DNA of 64,000 bases from Zunongwangia pacifica (GCF_023499215.1 NZ_JAKHSK010000004.1:170010-234009), one strand, 5' to 3'. Numbered from the stretch's first letter, positions 1 through 8,109 are shown. The notes: generated from the sequence alone by a model not told the origin. A program made the numbers and translations.

Positions 1-36
1 GATATGGATGGTGTAACTCCAGACGAATTAAAATAA
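1..36 (+). CDS. kduI: KduI C-terminus (5-keto-4-deoxyuronate isomerase), cut by window edge
   Basis: Frame 1 from the first base reads DMDGVTPDELK and then a TAA stop. This resembles the C-terminal end of E. coli KduI, which from memory ends in a DMD-containing tail finishing with a basic residue. The gene lies seven bases upstream of kduD in the same direction, the expected partner: KduI isomerises the unsaturated uronate product 5-dehydro-4-deoxy-D-glucuronate to the diketo sugar that KduD reduces. Only eleven residues are visible, so the call rests on tail similarity plus context. Confidence 0.7.
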   Translation, partial: DMDGVTPDELK

Positions 37-42
37 GAGCAA

Positions 43-804
43 ATGAGTTTATTTAGTTTAGAAGGAAAAACAGCTTTAGTCACCGGCTGTAAACGCGGAA
101 TCGGTTTTGCGATGGCCGAAGCCTTGGCCGAAGCCGGCGCCAATATTTTAGGCGTTTCAGCTTCCTTAGAATTAGAAGGTTCTAAAATCGAGAAGCGCGT
201 AAAAGAAATAGGGAAGGAGTTTACAGCCTACCAATGTGATTTTTCAGACCGTAAAGCATTGTATGCCTTTATTGAAAAAGTAAAAGCCGAAAATCCACAA
301 ATCGATATATTAGTCAATAATGCCGGAACCATTTTAAGAGCCCCGGCAGCCGAACATTCCGATGAATATTGGGATAAAGTCATTGAAGTGAACCAAAACG
401 CCCAATTCATTTTAACCCGTGAAATCGGAAAAGAAATGTTGAAACGCGGACACGGAAAAGTAATTTTTACCGCTTCCTTACTCACCTTTCAGGGCGGAAT
501 CACCGTTCCCGGTTACGCCGCTTCCAAAGGCGCTATTGGTCAATTAACGATGGCATTTTCAAACGAGTGGGCTTCCAAAGGCGTTCAGGTCAATTCCATC
601 GCGCCCGGTTATATCGCTACCGATAATACCCAGGCCCTACGCGATAACGAAGAACGCAGCGAAGCCATTTTAGCAAGAATCCCTGCCGGTCGCTGGGGAA
701 AACCAGAAGACTTTAAAGGCCCTATCACCTTTCTCGCTTCCAAAGCCAGCGATTATATGACCGGAAGCATCCTTACCGTCGATGGCGGTTGGATGGGACG
801 TTAA
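43..804 (+). CDS. kduD: 2-dehydro-3-deoxy-D-gluconate 5-dehydrogenase KduD (SDR family)
   Basis: A 253-residue classical short-chain dehydrogenase, the usual length for KduD. It interconverts 2,5-diketo-3-deoxygluconate and KDG with NAD(H) in the cytoplasm, the last step in using unsaturated uronates released from pectin, alginate or glycosaminoglycans. The nucleotide-binding TGCKRGIG motif is at residues 14-21, NNAG at 92-95, and the catalytic Ser145, Tyr158 and Lys162 (YAASK) are all present. The segments NEWASKG, IAPGYIATDNTQ and RIPAGRWG and the ending VDGGWMGR follow E. coli KduD closely. It begins seven bases after kduI and is followed by uxaC after 15 bases, so it is surely co-transcribed. 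The general SDR call is certain and the KduD assignment strong. Confidence 0.95.
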   Translation: MSLFSLEGKTALVTGCKRGIGFAMAEALAEAGANILGVSASLELEGSKIEKRVKEIGKEFTAYQCDFSDRKALYAFIEKVKAENPQIDILVNNAGTILRAPAAEHSDEYWDKVIEVNQNAQFILTREIGKEMLKRGHGKVIFTASLLTFQGGITVPGYAASKGAIGQLTMAFSNEWASKGVQVNSIAPGYIATDNTQALRDNEERSEAILARIPAGRWGKPEDFKGPITFLASKASDYMTGSILTVDGGWMGR

Positions 805-819
805 ACAGAAACAAACCAA

Positions 820-2223
820 ATGAGTAAAAACACCTTTATCACCGATACTTTTTTGTTGGAAAACAAGTATGCTGAAGAATTATACCATCAGTACGCCAAA
901 AACCAACCCATTATCGATTACCATAACCACCTGCCACCCGCGCAAATCGCTGCCAATACCCAATTCGAAAATATCTCGAAAGTTTGGCTTAATGGCGACC
1001 ATTACAAATGGCGGGCAATGCGAGCGCTAGGCGTCAACGAAAAATACATCACCGGCAACGCCAGCGACAAAGAAAAATTTGAAGCCTGGGGAAAAACCGT
1101 TCCCTATACGCTGCGGAATCCATTGTATCATTGGACGCACTTAGAATTAAAACGCTATTTTGGGATCGATGAATTGCTGAATCAAAACAACGCCTCAGCC
1201 ATTTACGACAACGTCAATGCCCAATTGCAGCAAAAAGACAATTCCTGTAGAGGACTGTTGAAGCAGATGAATGTGGAAACCCTTTGTACCACCGAAGATC
1301 CCACCGATACCCTGCAACATCACCAGGCGATGGCAAAAGAAAACTTCGGCATTAAAGTCAGTACCGCCTTTCGTCCCGATAAATCCATTTTAATTGATGC
1401 CCAAGGCTATACCGATTACCTAAAAGAACTCGGCAAAACCGCCAATATCGATATTCAGAGCTTTCAGGATCTAAAAGACGCCTTGCTCAACCGCATTGAA
1501 TATTTTGATGAAAACGGCTGTAAACTGTGTGATCACGGATTAAATGCAATGTCTTTTGCTGAATTTACCGAAGCCGAGATCAATGCCATCTTTAAAAACA
1601 AGCTTTCCGGAAAGGAAGTTTCAGCTACAGAATCCGAAAAATTCAAAACCGCCACTTTACTGTTTTTAAGTGAAACCTACCATCAATTCGGTTGGGTACA
1701 ACAATTCCATTTAGGCGCGCTTCGGAATAACAACAAACGGATGCTGGCACAATTAGGGCCCGATACCGGATGGGATTCCATAGGCGATTACAGTCAAGCC
1801 GAAAAATTGTCCCGATTTTTAAATACCTTAGACGGAAAAGACAAACTGACCAAAACGATTTTGTACAATTTGAATCCTGCCGATAACGAAGTATTTGCCA
1901 CAATGATTGGTAACTTTAACGACGGCAGCGTAAAAGGAAAAGTACAATGGGGATCCGGTTGGTGGTTTTTAGACCAGAAGGACGGAATGGAAAAACAGAT
2001 GAACACCTTATCTAATATGGGACTAATCAGTTGTTTTATAGGAATGTTAACCGATTCCAGAAGTTTCCTTTCGTTTCCACGTCACGAATATTTTAGAAGA
2101 GTGTTATGTAACCTCTTCGGTAAAGAAATGGCTTCCGGGGAATTACCACAGGATATGGATTTGGTAGGAAATACCATTGCCAATATTTGCTACGGAAATG
2201 CCAAAGATTATTTCAACTTTTAA
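820..2223 (+). CDS. uxaC: Uronate (glucuronate/galacturonate) isomerase UxaC
   Basis: The 467-residue protein matches E. coli UxaC (about 470 residues) along its whole length. It converts D-galacturonate to D-tagaturonate and D-glucuronate to D-fructuronate in the cytoplasm, the entry step for both free uronates. The metal-binding DYHNHLPP motif lies at residues 33-40 (His35, His37), followed by the family blocks WLNGDHYKWRAMR, LYHWTHLELKR and RGLLKQMNVE, and near the C-terminus GSGWWFLDQKDGMEKQM and MLTDSRSFLSFPRHEYFRR. It sits between kduD and kdgK. Its stop codon is immediately followed by the kdgK ATG with no spacer, which suggests translational coupling. Only the tagaturonate branch (UxaB, UxaA) is encoded in this window. 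Confidence 0.97.
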   Translation: MSKNTFITDTFLLENKYAEELYHQYAKNQPIIDYHNHLPPAQIAANTQFENISKVWLNGDHYKWRAMRALGVNEKYITGNASDKEKFEAWGKTVPYTLRNPLYHWTHLELKRYFGIDELLNQNNASAIYDNVNAQLQQKDNSCRGLLKQMNVETLCTTEDPTDTLQHHQAMAKENFGIKVSTAFRPDKSILIDAQGYTDYLKELGKTANIDIQSFQDLKDALLNRIEYFDENGCKLCDHGLNAMSFAEFTEAEINAIFKNKLSGKEVSATESEKFKTATLLFLSETYHQFGWVQQFHLGALRNNNKRMLAQLGPDTGWDSIGDYSQAEKLSRFLNTLDGKDKLTKTILYNLNPADNEVFATMIGNFNDGSVKGKVQWGSGWWFLDQKDGMEKQMNTLSNMGLISCFIGMLTDSRSFLSFPRHEYFRRVLCNLFGKEMASGELPQDMDLVGNTIANICYGNAKDYFNF

Positions 2224-3246
2224 ATGAAAAATTCAGCACAACATAAAAAAATTGTTTCCTTCGGGGAAGTCCTAATGCGGTTATCACCAGCTGAAAACAG
2301 GAAACTTCCGCAGGCAAAAACAATGGATTTCTACTTTGGCGGCACTGAAATGAACGTGGCCGCTTCCTTGGCCTATTTTGGCGAAAAAACCCAACAAGTG
2401 ACCAACGTGTCTAACGATTTGGTAGGCGATGCCGCCATTGCCGCGATGCGCCAGTTTGGGATCGATGTTTCCGCCGTTAATAAAGTAGACCATCCCTTAG
2501 GATTGTACTTTTTAGAAGTCGGTTCAGGATTGCGCGCCAGTAAAATAGCCTATAACCGTTTACACGGCAGCTTTGCCAATATCACGCCGCAAAGTGTGAA
2601 TTGGGAAAAAGTATTGGACGATGCCGGTTTTTTACATTGGACGGGAATTACGCCCGCCATTTCAGAAAGCGCTTACCAAACCTTAAAAGAAGGCTTGCAA
2701 GTAGCTAAAGAAAAAGGAATTGCCATCACTGCCGATCCCGCTTACCGAAGCAACCTTTGGCAATATGGCAAAGACGGTCACGAGATTTTAAAAGAATTGG
2801 TAGGAATGTCCACCATTTTTATCGGTGGCGTCAACGAAATCAATGAAATCCTAAAAACAGATTTCGATTTTTCTAAAGAAGGATTTATCGCGGCCAGTAA
2901 AGCTCTATTGGAAGCCTGTCCGTCCATCGAAAAAGTATTCGATAAAATTCGCGATGGCGTAAGTGCCTCGTGGCAAAAAATCTACGGTCGCGCGTGGACG
3001 GGTAGCGAATATATAGAAACCCAACAATTAGAAATCACCAATGTAGTGGACCGAATTGGCACTGGAGACGCCTATGCTGCGGGACTTATTTATGGCCTGA
3101 TCCATTTTGACGATCAGCAAGCCCTGAATTTCGCCAATGCCGCCTGTGCGTTAAAACATACCATTCTAGGCGACGCGAATCTCGTAAGCCCTGAAGAAGT
3201 GTTAGAAGTCATCCAAGGCAGCACCGGCGGAAGGATAAAACGATAA
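2224..3246 (+). CDS. kdgK: 2-keto-3-deoxygluconate kinase KdgK (PfkB family)
   Basis: A 340-residue ribokinase/PfkB-family kinase. It phosphorylates KDG to KDPG with ATP, the point where the KduD route and the UxaA route meet. The N-terminal substrate-lid block includes GEVLMRLSP and FGGTEMNVAASLAYFG, typical of KdgK. The C-terminal PfkB signature IGTGDAYAAG carries the catalytic Asp282. The ATG directly abuts the uxaC stop. About 740 bases of repeat-rich non-coding DNA follow before the next gene, so the first transcript may end here although no clear terminator hairpin with a T tract was seen. The C-terminal GRIKR tail is basic. Other PfkB sugar kinases are the alternative, but context favours KdgK. 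Confidence 0.93.
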   Translation: MKNSAQHKKIVSFGEVLMRLSPAENRKLPQAKTMDFYFGGTEMNVAASLAYFGEKTQQVTNVSNDLVGDAAIAAMRQFGIDVSAVNKVDHPLGLYFLEVGSGLRASKIAYNRLHGSFANITPQSVNWEKVLDDAGFLHWTGITPAISESAYQTLKEGLQVAKEKGIAITADPAYRSNLWQYGKDGHEILKELVGMSTIFIGGVNEINEILKTDFDFSKEGFIAASKALLEACPSIEKVFDKIRDGVSASWQKIYGRAWTGSEYIETQQLEITNVVDRIGTGDAYAAGLIYGLIHFDDQQALNFANAACALKHTILGDANLVSPEEVLEVIQGSTGGRIKR

Positions 3247-3250
3247 CGAT

Positions 3251-3299
3251 CGGCGGCTGAGTGATTGCGACGAAGAAGCAATTGTATCGAAGCCAAAGC
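3251..3299 (-). repeat. TCGATACAATT-type hairpin element, copy 1
   Basis: Read on the minus strand it starts GGCTTCGATACAATTGC and ends GCAATCACTCAGCCGCC, with the inner CAATTGC and GCAAT(T) arms able to pair. Near-identical copies lie at 3607-3653 and 5443-5489; relatives with the same ends but different inner arms lie at 5824-5866 and 54800-54840. It is an intergenic repeat family with conserved borders and a variable centre. Confidence 0.8.
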
Positions 3300-3306
3300 G
3301 GGAATC

Positions 3307-3829
3307 GAAGTTAGAATTTAGAAGTAAGAAGGTAGAAAAGAGAGAAGAGAATATAGAGTCTTGGTTCCGGAATCAAGAGACAGGAAACAAGAACCAAGAC
3401 TAGAATTAAAATGGCCTATCGAAAGTTTATCGTAAAATTTGAAGTGAAAATGCCGTAAAATTTTAGGCTGTTTGAGCGTTAGCGAGTTCCTAAAATTTAG
3501 GCATCGAACGATAAATTTAGATAAGTGTTCGTAAGCCTTGATTTTTTGGTTCGTTTTGTATCAAGACAAAATGAACAGAAAAGACAAAATAGGATGAGAA
3601 TTTTAGCGGCGGCTGAGTGATTGCGACAAAGGAGCAATTGTATCGAAGCCAAAGCGTGAACTGAAGTTAGAATTTAGAAGAGAGAAATAGAGAGAAGAGA
3701 ATATAGAGTCTTGATTCTGGAAACAAGAAACAGGAGTCAAGAACCAAGACGGGCGTCATCTCGACAATCCCGATAGCTATCGGGAGAGAGATCTCGTTCA
3801 ACCGAGGAAAGAAAGATGATTTGAAAATG
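3307..3829 (+). repeat. Direct repeat copy A (about 520 bp)
   Basis: This block reappears in the same orientation at 5143-5615. The first ~320 bases of the two copies are nearly identical by eye, including GGCCTATCGAAAG, TTGAGCGTTAGCGAGTTCC, GATAAATTTAGATAAGTG and TTTGGTTCGTTTTGTATC. Copy A holds about 50-70 bases near 3675-3745 that copy B lacks, after which both share GCGTCATCTCGACAATCCC, an 18-base palindrome and CAACCGAGGAAAGAAAG. The two copies bracket the single gene at 3984-5138. Confidence 0.9.
3607..3653 (-). repeat. TCGATACAATT-type hairpin element, copy 2
   Basis: A second copy of the element at 3251-3299, differing only at a few bases of the centre (GACAAAGGAGC in place of GACGAAGAAGC on the plus strand). 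It lies inside direct-repeat copy A and so is also carried in copy B at 5443-5489. Confidence 0.8.
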
Positions 3830-3983
3830 TGTCAATTTGAAAATGAAAATCACAACTTTCAATCTTAAACTTTTCAACTTTGAACGCTCTTTTAGCAGCG
3901 GCTGAGAAGCCAAAGCGATGCTGAAGAATTATAAATAACAAAAAAGCTGAAAATAAACAGCGGTAAGCTATAAATAAAAAACA

Positions 3984-5138
3984 ATGGCCTTTCCATTTAA
4001 CACCGAATATCCTTCCATCGAATCGCTTCGGGAGCGTGCGCAAAAACGTATGCCCCGTTTTGCCTTTGAATATCTGGACGGAGGCTGTAACGAGAATATC
4101 AATATTAAAAGAAATACCGATGAAATCAGGGAAATTCAGTTAAAACCACGATACCTCAAAAACTACAGTAATTCAAAATTAGAAACCGAATTGTTCGGCG
4201 TAAAATACGATGCGCCTTTTGGCATTTCACCCATCGGGTTGCAAGGCCTAATGTGGCCCAATGCTCCCGAAATTTTAGCCAAGGCCTCTTTAAAGCACAA
4301 CATTCCGTTTATTTTAAGTACCGTAACCACCACCAGCATCGAGCGGGCGAGTGAACTCACTGAAGGTCGCGCGTGGTTTCAGTTATACCATCCTACCGAA
4401 GATTGGCTGCGTGACGATATTTTAAAACGCGCTGAAGCCGCTGAAGTTCCCGTTTTAGTGATTTTATGTGATGTTCCCACTTTTGGATACCGACCAAAAG
4501 AAATTAGAAACGGCCTGGCAATGCCACCGCAAATGAATTTCAGAAATGTATGGCAAGTAATGGGAAAACCAAGCTGGGCAATGCAAACCCTAAAACACGG
4601 CGCACCCAACTTTGCCACGATGAAAAAATATATGGATAAAGGGATGAGCATTAAACAATTGGGTGCGTGGATGAATGCCACTTTTTCCGGTCGGTTAAAC
4701 GAAGAAAAAATAAAACCATTGCGTGATTTATGGAAAGGGAAACTCGTATTAAAAGGCGTCGTTTCCGATGAAGATGCAGAAGAAGCCATCCGTTTAGGAT
4801 TCGACGGAATTATTGTTTCCAATCACGGAGGTCGACAGTTAGATGCTGGCGAATCGACCATCAAACCTCTTGCGCATATCGCTGAAAAATATAAAGACCG
4901 CATCACGGTAATGATGGATAGTGGAATCCGCTCCGGTCCCGATATCGCGCGGGTAATGAGCAGCGGTGCCGATTTTAGCTTTTTAGGACGATCATTTATG
5001 TATGGCGTGGGCGCTTTAGGCGATCAAGGTGGCGACCATACCATCGCAATGCTTAAAATGCAACTGCAACAAGTACTGGAACAAGTCTGTTGCGAAAAAG
5101 TAACCGATCTACCGAAATATTTGGTAAAAGAGAAGTGA
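3984..5138 (+). CDS. FMN-dependent alpha-hydroxy-acid dehydrogenase (LldD-like, probable L-lactate dehydrogenase)
   Basis: A 384-residue TIM-barrel flavoprotein of the LldD/glycolate oxidase family. The C-terminal active-site block SNHGGRQLD is at residues 279-287 with catalytic His281 and Arg284; the FMN-phosphate region DSGIRSGPDIARVMSSGA and the N-terminal AFEYLDGG are also present. The length matches bacterial L-lactate dehydrogenases (about 380-396 residues). L-lactate oxidation to pyruvate is the most likely reaction, but other 2-hydroxy acids cannot be excluded. It stands alone between two copies of a ~500-base direct repeat, inside an otherwise uronate-specific cluster. A role in oxidising L-lactate derived from L-rhamnose via lactaldehyde would fit the rhamnosidase gene at 23 kb, but that is inference. 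Confidence 0.85.
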   Translation: MAFPFNTEYPSIESLRERAQKRMPRFAFEYLDGGCNENINIKRNTDEIREIQLKPRYLKNYSNSKLETELFGVKYDAPFGISPIGLQGLMWPNAPEILAKASLKHNIPFILSTVTTTSIERASELTEGRAWFQLYHPTEDWLRDDILKRAEAAEVPVLVILCDVPTFGYRPKEIRNGLAMPPQMNFRNVWQVMGKPSWAMQTLKHGAPNFATMKKYMDKGMSIKQLGAWMNATFSGRLNEEKIKPLRDLWKGKLVLKGVVSDEDAEEAIRLGFDGIIVSNHGGRQLDAGESTIKPLAHIAEKYKDRITVMMDSGIRSGPDIARVMSSGADFSFLGRSFMYGVGALGDQGGDHTIAMLKMQLQQVLEQVCCEKVTDLPKYLVKEK

Positions 5139-5142
5139 AACT

Positions 5143-5615
5143 GAAGTTAGAATTTAGAAGTAATAAGGTAGAAAAGAGAGAAGAGATAAGAAAGTCTTGA
5201 TTCTGGAAGCAAGAACCAAGAACCAAGAATCAAGACTAGAGCTAAAACGGCCTATCGAAAGCTTATCGTCAAATTTGAAGTGAAAATGCCGTGAAATTTT
5301 AGGCTGTTTGAGCGTTAGCGAGTTCCTAAAATTTAGGCATCGAACGATAAATTTAGATAAGTGTTCGTAAGCCTTGATTTTTTGGTTCGTTTTGTATCAA
5401 GACAAAATGAACAGAAGAGACAAAACAGAATGAGAATTTTAGCGGCGGCTGAGTGATTGCGACGTAGGAGCAATTTTATCGAAGCCAAAGCAAGAACTGA
5501 AGCTAGAATTTAGAAGTAAGAAGTTAGAAAATAGACGAGCGTCATCTCGACAATCCCGATAGCTATCGGGAGAGAGATCTCGTTCAACCGAGGAAAGAAA
5601 GATGATTTGAAAATG
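5143..5615 (+). repeat. Direct repeat copy B (about 470 bp)
   Basis: Same-orientation partner of the block at 3307-3829. It begins five bases after the stop codon of the FMN dehydrogenase gene with GAAGTTAGAATTTAGAAG and ends with GATGATTTGAAAATG, as copy A does. It lacks the ~50-70 base purine-rich segment found in copy A. Recombination between A and B would excise the intervening gene cleanly. Confidence 0.9.
5443..5489 (-). repeat. TCGATACAATT-type hairpin element, copy 3
   Basis: Third near-identical copy of the element at 3251-3299, inside direct-repeat copy B. One T-for-G change (CAATTTTATCG instead of CAATTGTATCG on the plus strand) breaks the AATT-centred symmetry found in the other two copies. 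Confidence 0.75.
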
Positions 5616-5823
5616 AATAAAAAAGGTCCTACTTTTTAATTCCGTAGTAATTGTAGGGAAATAGTGCAGCGGTGGATGGAGGAGCAAGGGACTAGTGAAA
5701 CGGTTTCCCTTGCGCAGGATAATCTATTTCACTAACAATTCAAGGAAATAAAAATAAGACTAGACTTTTTTGCTACTTTTTTTGGCAATGAAAAAAAGTA
5801 GAGAGAAAAGTAGTAAGGAATAA

Positions 5824-5866
5824 GGTCTCGATACAAATTTCAATGATCATTGAAATTCACTCGACC
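5824..5866 (+). repeat. Related hairpin element with 22-bp perfect palindrome
   Basis: It has the same border logic as the elements above (GGTCTCGATACAAATT at the left, ATTCACTCGACC at the right), but its centre is a perfect inverted repeat at 5836-5857 with arms AATTTCAATGA and TCATTGAAATT. This shows the family keeps its ends while the stem sequence changes. Confidence 0.65.
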
Positions 5867-5895
5867 TGACAAGAAAAGAGAGAATAGAATATAAC

Positions 5896-5928
5896 AGACC
5901 TCACAGGTTTCAAAAACCTGTGAGGTCT
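5896..5928. repeat. GACCTCACAGG hairpin repeat, copy 1
   Basis: Perfect inverted repeat with 15-base arms (AGACCTCACAGGTTT and its complement) and a 3-base CAA loop. An identical 33-base copy is at 10884-10916 and a disrupted copy lies near 28809-28853. It sits about 50 bases upstream of the KDPG aldolase gene and could act as an mRNA processing or attenuation hairpin, though a dispersed intergenic repeat is the simpler reading. Confidence 0.9.
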
Positions 5929-5977
5929 AGAAAACACTCAATTAAAAAACAATAAATTAACCTATAACCATTATCAA

Positions 5978-6649
5978 ATGGCACAATATTCAAGAATAGC
6001 AGTAGCAGAGCAAATGAAAGCCACAGGAATTGTTCCTGTGTTTTATCACGCCGATGTGCAAACCTGTAAAGATATTTTAAAAGCCTGCTATGACGGCGGC
6101 GCTCGTGTATTCGAATTTACCAATCGCGGGGATTTTGCCCACGAGGTTTTTGCCGAATTGGTAAAATATGCCACCAAAGAATTACCCGGAATGATGTTGG
6201 GCGTAGGTTCGGTGATCGATGCCGGAACTACCGCTTTATACCTTCAGTTAGGCGCCAATTTTATCGTTTCCCCATTAATCAATGCAGAAATGGCCAAAAC
6301 CTGCAACCGTAGGAAAGTCGCCTGGATGCCGGGTTGCGGTTCCGTTACCGAAATTAATTATGCTGAAGAACTAGGTGCGGAAGTCGTGAAGATTTTTCCC
6401 GGTTCACAAGTCGGTGGACCTTCCTTTGTAAAAGCCGTAAAAGGGCCTTTACCCTGGTCCAGCATTATGCCAACCGGCGGTGTTTCTCCAACCCAGGAAA
6501 ATTTAAAAGAATGGTTTGAGGCCGGCGTTCATTGCGTAGGCATCGGTTCTAAATTATTTCAGAAAAAAGAAGACGGCAGTTTCGATATACAGAAAGTAGA
6601 AGCGAAGGTGAAAGAAGCCATTCAAATCGTAGAAAGTTTAAAGAAATGA
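5978..6649 (+). CDS. eda: KDPG aldolase (2-dehydro-3-deoxy-phosphogluconate / 4-hydroxy-2-oxoglutarate aldolase)
   Basis: A 223-residue class I aldolase of the Eda/KdgA family. It cleaves KDPG to pyruvate and glyceraldehyde 3-phosphate, the final step of the uronate route. The Schiff-base Lys138 is in VKIFPGSQVGG, Glu46 in FEFTNR takes the place of the E. coli catalytic Glu45, and the phosphate-binding MPTGGVS is at 165-171. At 223 residues it is slightly longer than E. coli Eda (213). Its stop overlaps the start of dctP by four bases (ATGA), so the aldolase and the TRAP transporter form one operon. The gene symbol follows E. coli; kdgA is an equally valid name. Confidence 0.95.
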   Translation: MAQYSRIAVAEQMKATGIVPVFYHADVQTCKDILKACYDGGARVFEFTNRGDFAHEVFAELVKYATKELPGMMLGVGSVIDAGTTALYLQLGANFIVSPLINAEMAKTCNRRKVAWMPGCGSVTEINYAEELGAEVVKIFPGSQVGGPSFVKAVKGPLPWSSIMPTGGVSPTQENLKEWFEAGVHCVGIGSKLFQKKEDGSFDIQKVEAKVKEAIQIVESLKK

Positions 6650-7632
6650 TTTCAACCAGAAGAAAAATAACAGTAGGTATGCTACTGGCTTTTGCTTTGG
6701 TTTTTTCAGCTTGTAAAGAAGAAGGAAAAACCAAAGTCATTCGCCTGGGACACGGGCTGGATGTTACCCATCCCGTCCATAAGGCGATGAAGTTTATGGC
6801 CGATCGTATTGAAGAAAAATCGAACGGAAAACTGACCGTCGCCATTTATCCAAGTCAGCAGCTAGGCACCGAGAGAGAATTGGTAGAATTGCTACAAATT
6901 GGTAGTTTGGGAATGACGAAAGTTTCTACCGGAGTGGTCGAAAATTTTGCTCCCGAATTAAAGGTTTTTGGTTTGCCTTTTTTATTTAAAGATCGCGAAC
7001 ATCGGTTTAAAGTGTTAGAAAGTAAAATAGGCGAAAACTTATTAGAGGCCAGTGTACGAAATCGTTTGAAAGGACTTACTTTTTACGATGCTGGCAGTAG
7101 AAGCTTTTACAGCACCAAGCCATTAAACTCACCTGAAGATCTAAAAGGGCAGAAAATACGGGTAATGGAAAGCCAGACCGCGATTAATATGGTAAAATAT
7201 TTAGGCGGTTCGCCCACTCCCGTAAGTTGGGGAGAATTATACACCGCCTTGCAACAGGGCATTGTTGATGGTGCCGAAAATAATCTACCCAGTTTTTACC
7301 TATCCTACCATTACGAAGTTTGTAAATATTATATGGTCGATGAGCATACTGCGCTTCCCGATGAACTTTTAATGAGCACTGTAGTTTGGAACAAGCTTTC
7401 TAAACAAGAGCAAAAATGGGTGAAGGAGGCCGCGATGGAATCTTCAGAATATGAAAAAAAGATTTGGCGCGAAGCTGAAATGCACGCCTTAGAAGAAATT
7501 AAAAAAGCGGGAGTAAAAGTGACCTATCCCGAAAAAGAACAATTTAGGGATATGGTTCAGCCAATGTATGATGAATTCAAGAAAGACCCAGAGATGAAGA
7601 AAACCATTGAAGCCATTCAAGCCGTAAAATAA
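6646..7632 (+). CDS. dctP: TRAP transporter solute-binding protein DctP, predicted lipoprotein
   Basis: A 328-residue substrate-binding protein of the DctP family, which delivers an organic acid to the DctQM permease. The body shows family blocks such as ELVELLQIGSLGMTKVS, KGQKIRVMESQTAINM, LGGSPTPVSWGELYTALQQG and VDGAENNLPS, with the conserved Arg of the KIRVME segment expected to grip the substrate carboxylate. The N-terminus is a lipoprotein signal: RRK, a hydrophobic run and the lipobox FSAC, giving Cys23 as the lipidation site. It overlaps the aldolase gene by four bases and is followed nine bases later by dctQ. Neighbours imply a hexuronate or unsaturated uronate as substrate; this is inference, not a motif-based call. 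Confidence 0.93.
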   Translation: MISTRRKITVGMLLAFALVFSACKEEGKTKVIRLGHGLDVTHPVHKAMKFMADRIEEKSNGKLTVAIYPSQQLGTERELVELLQIGSLGMTKVSTGVVENFAPELKVFGLPFLFKDREHRFKVLESKIGENLLEASVRNRLKGLTFYDAGSRSFYSTKPLNSPEDLKGQKIRVMESQTAINMVKYLGGSPTPVSWGELYTALQQGIVDGAENNLPSFYLSYHYEVCKYYMVDEHTALPDELLMSTVVWNKLSKQEQKWVKEAAMESSEYEKKIWREAEMHALEEIKKAGVKVTYPEKEQFRDMVQPMYDEFKKDPEMKKTIEAIQAVK

Positions 7633-7641
7633 TATTGATTT

Positions 7642-8109
7642 ATGAAAAAAAGCTTAGATAAAATTTTGGGAAGCATCCTGGTCCTTTTAATGGCTTTTAT
7701 TGTGCTTGCCGTGCTATGGCAGGTGTTTTCCCGTTATGTGATGCAAAATCCAAGTTCAGTAACCGAAGAGATTGCCCGATATTTAATGATTTGGATCGGT
7801 ATTTTAGGAGCCGCTTACGCTTCAGGGCAACAAGAACATTTAGCCATTAATATCCTTCCGCCCAAGTTAAATGAACGCAATCGTATTCGTTTGCGAATAG
7901 GCATCAACATACTCATTATGCTGTTTAGTCTGTTTGCGTTGATTATTGGCGGTGGTAATTTGGTGTACATCAGTTATTTGTTGGGGCAAACTTCCGCAGC
8001 CTTGCATTTACCCTTATCGGTAGTCTATGCGGTGTTGCCTATTAGTGGGTTACTCATTATTGTTTATAAATTAAATGAAGTGTTCAACCCTAAAAAATAT
8101 CTGGTATGA
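7642..8109 (+). CDS. dctQ: TRAP transporter small permease DctQ
   Basis: A 155-residue inner-membrane protein with four predicted membrane segments (about residues 8-28, 47-65, 85-108 and 125-145). Family features include the VTEEIARYLMIWIGILGAAYA block and the AVYAVLPISG segment near the end. It is the small subunit that bridges the DctP binding protein and the DctM channel, using the sodium or proton gradient. It overlaps dctM by four bases (ATGA). Confidence 0.93.
   Translation: MKKSLDKILGSILVLLMAFIVLAVLWQVFSRYVMQNPSSVTEEIARYLMIWIGILGAAYASGQQEHLAINILPPKLNERNRIRLRIGINILIMLFSLFALIIGGGNLVYISYLLGQTSAALHLPLSVVYAVLPISGLLIIVYKLNEVFNPKKYLV

Larger units (their letters stand above)
3247..3983. repeat. 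Repeat-filled intergenic region, left of the FMN dehydrogenase gene
   Basis: No gene is visible in these 737 bases. The stretch contains direct-repeat copy A (3307-3829), two complete copies of a hairpin-type element at 3251-3299 and 3607-3653, a degenerate copy near 3894-3926, and an 18-base perfect palindrome at 3768-3785. Purine-rich runs built from units such as TTAGAATTTAGAAG and GAGAGAAGAGA fill the rest. The last ~80 bases before the ATG at 3984 must hold the leader of the downstream gene, but no confident promoter box was identified. Confidence 0.85.
5139..5977. repeat. Repeat-filled intergenic region, right of the FMN dehydrogenase gene
   Basis: No gene is visible in these 839 bases. 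It contains direct-repeat copy B (5143-5615), a hairpin-type element (5443-5489), a related element with a 22-base perfect palindrome at its centre (5836-5857), and a near-perfect 33-base hairpin repeat at 5896-5928. About 50 bases separate the last hairpin from the aldolase start codon; the leader ends in an A-rich stretch and shows no clear ribosome-binding site. Confidence 0.85.

Noticed and set aside
1643..1903. Minus-strand frames inside uxaC and many similar antisense frames across the window
   Set aside because: They overlap genes with full-length family matches, have no domains and no promoters, and are shadows of codon usage.
3247..5977. Possible composite transposon around the FMN dehydrogenase gene
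   Set aside because: The flanking repeats contain no transposase frame, no terminal inverted repeats and no target-site duplication that I can see; only direct repeats are supported.
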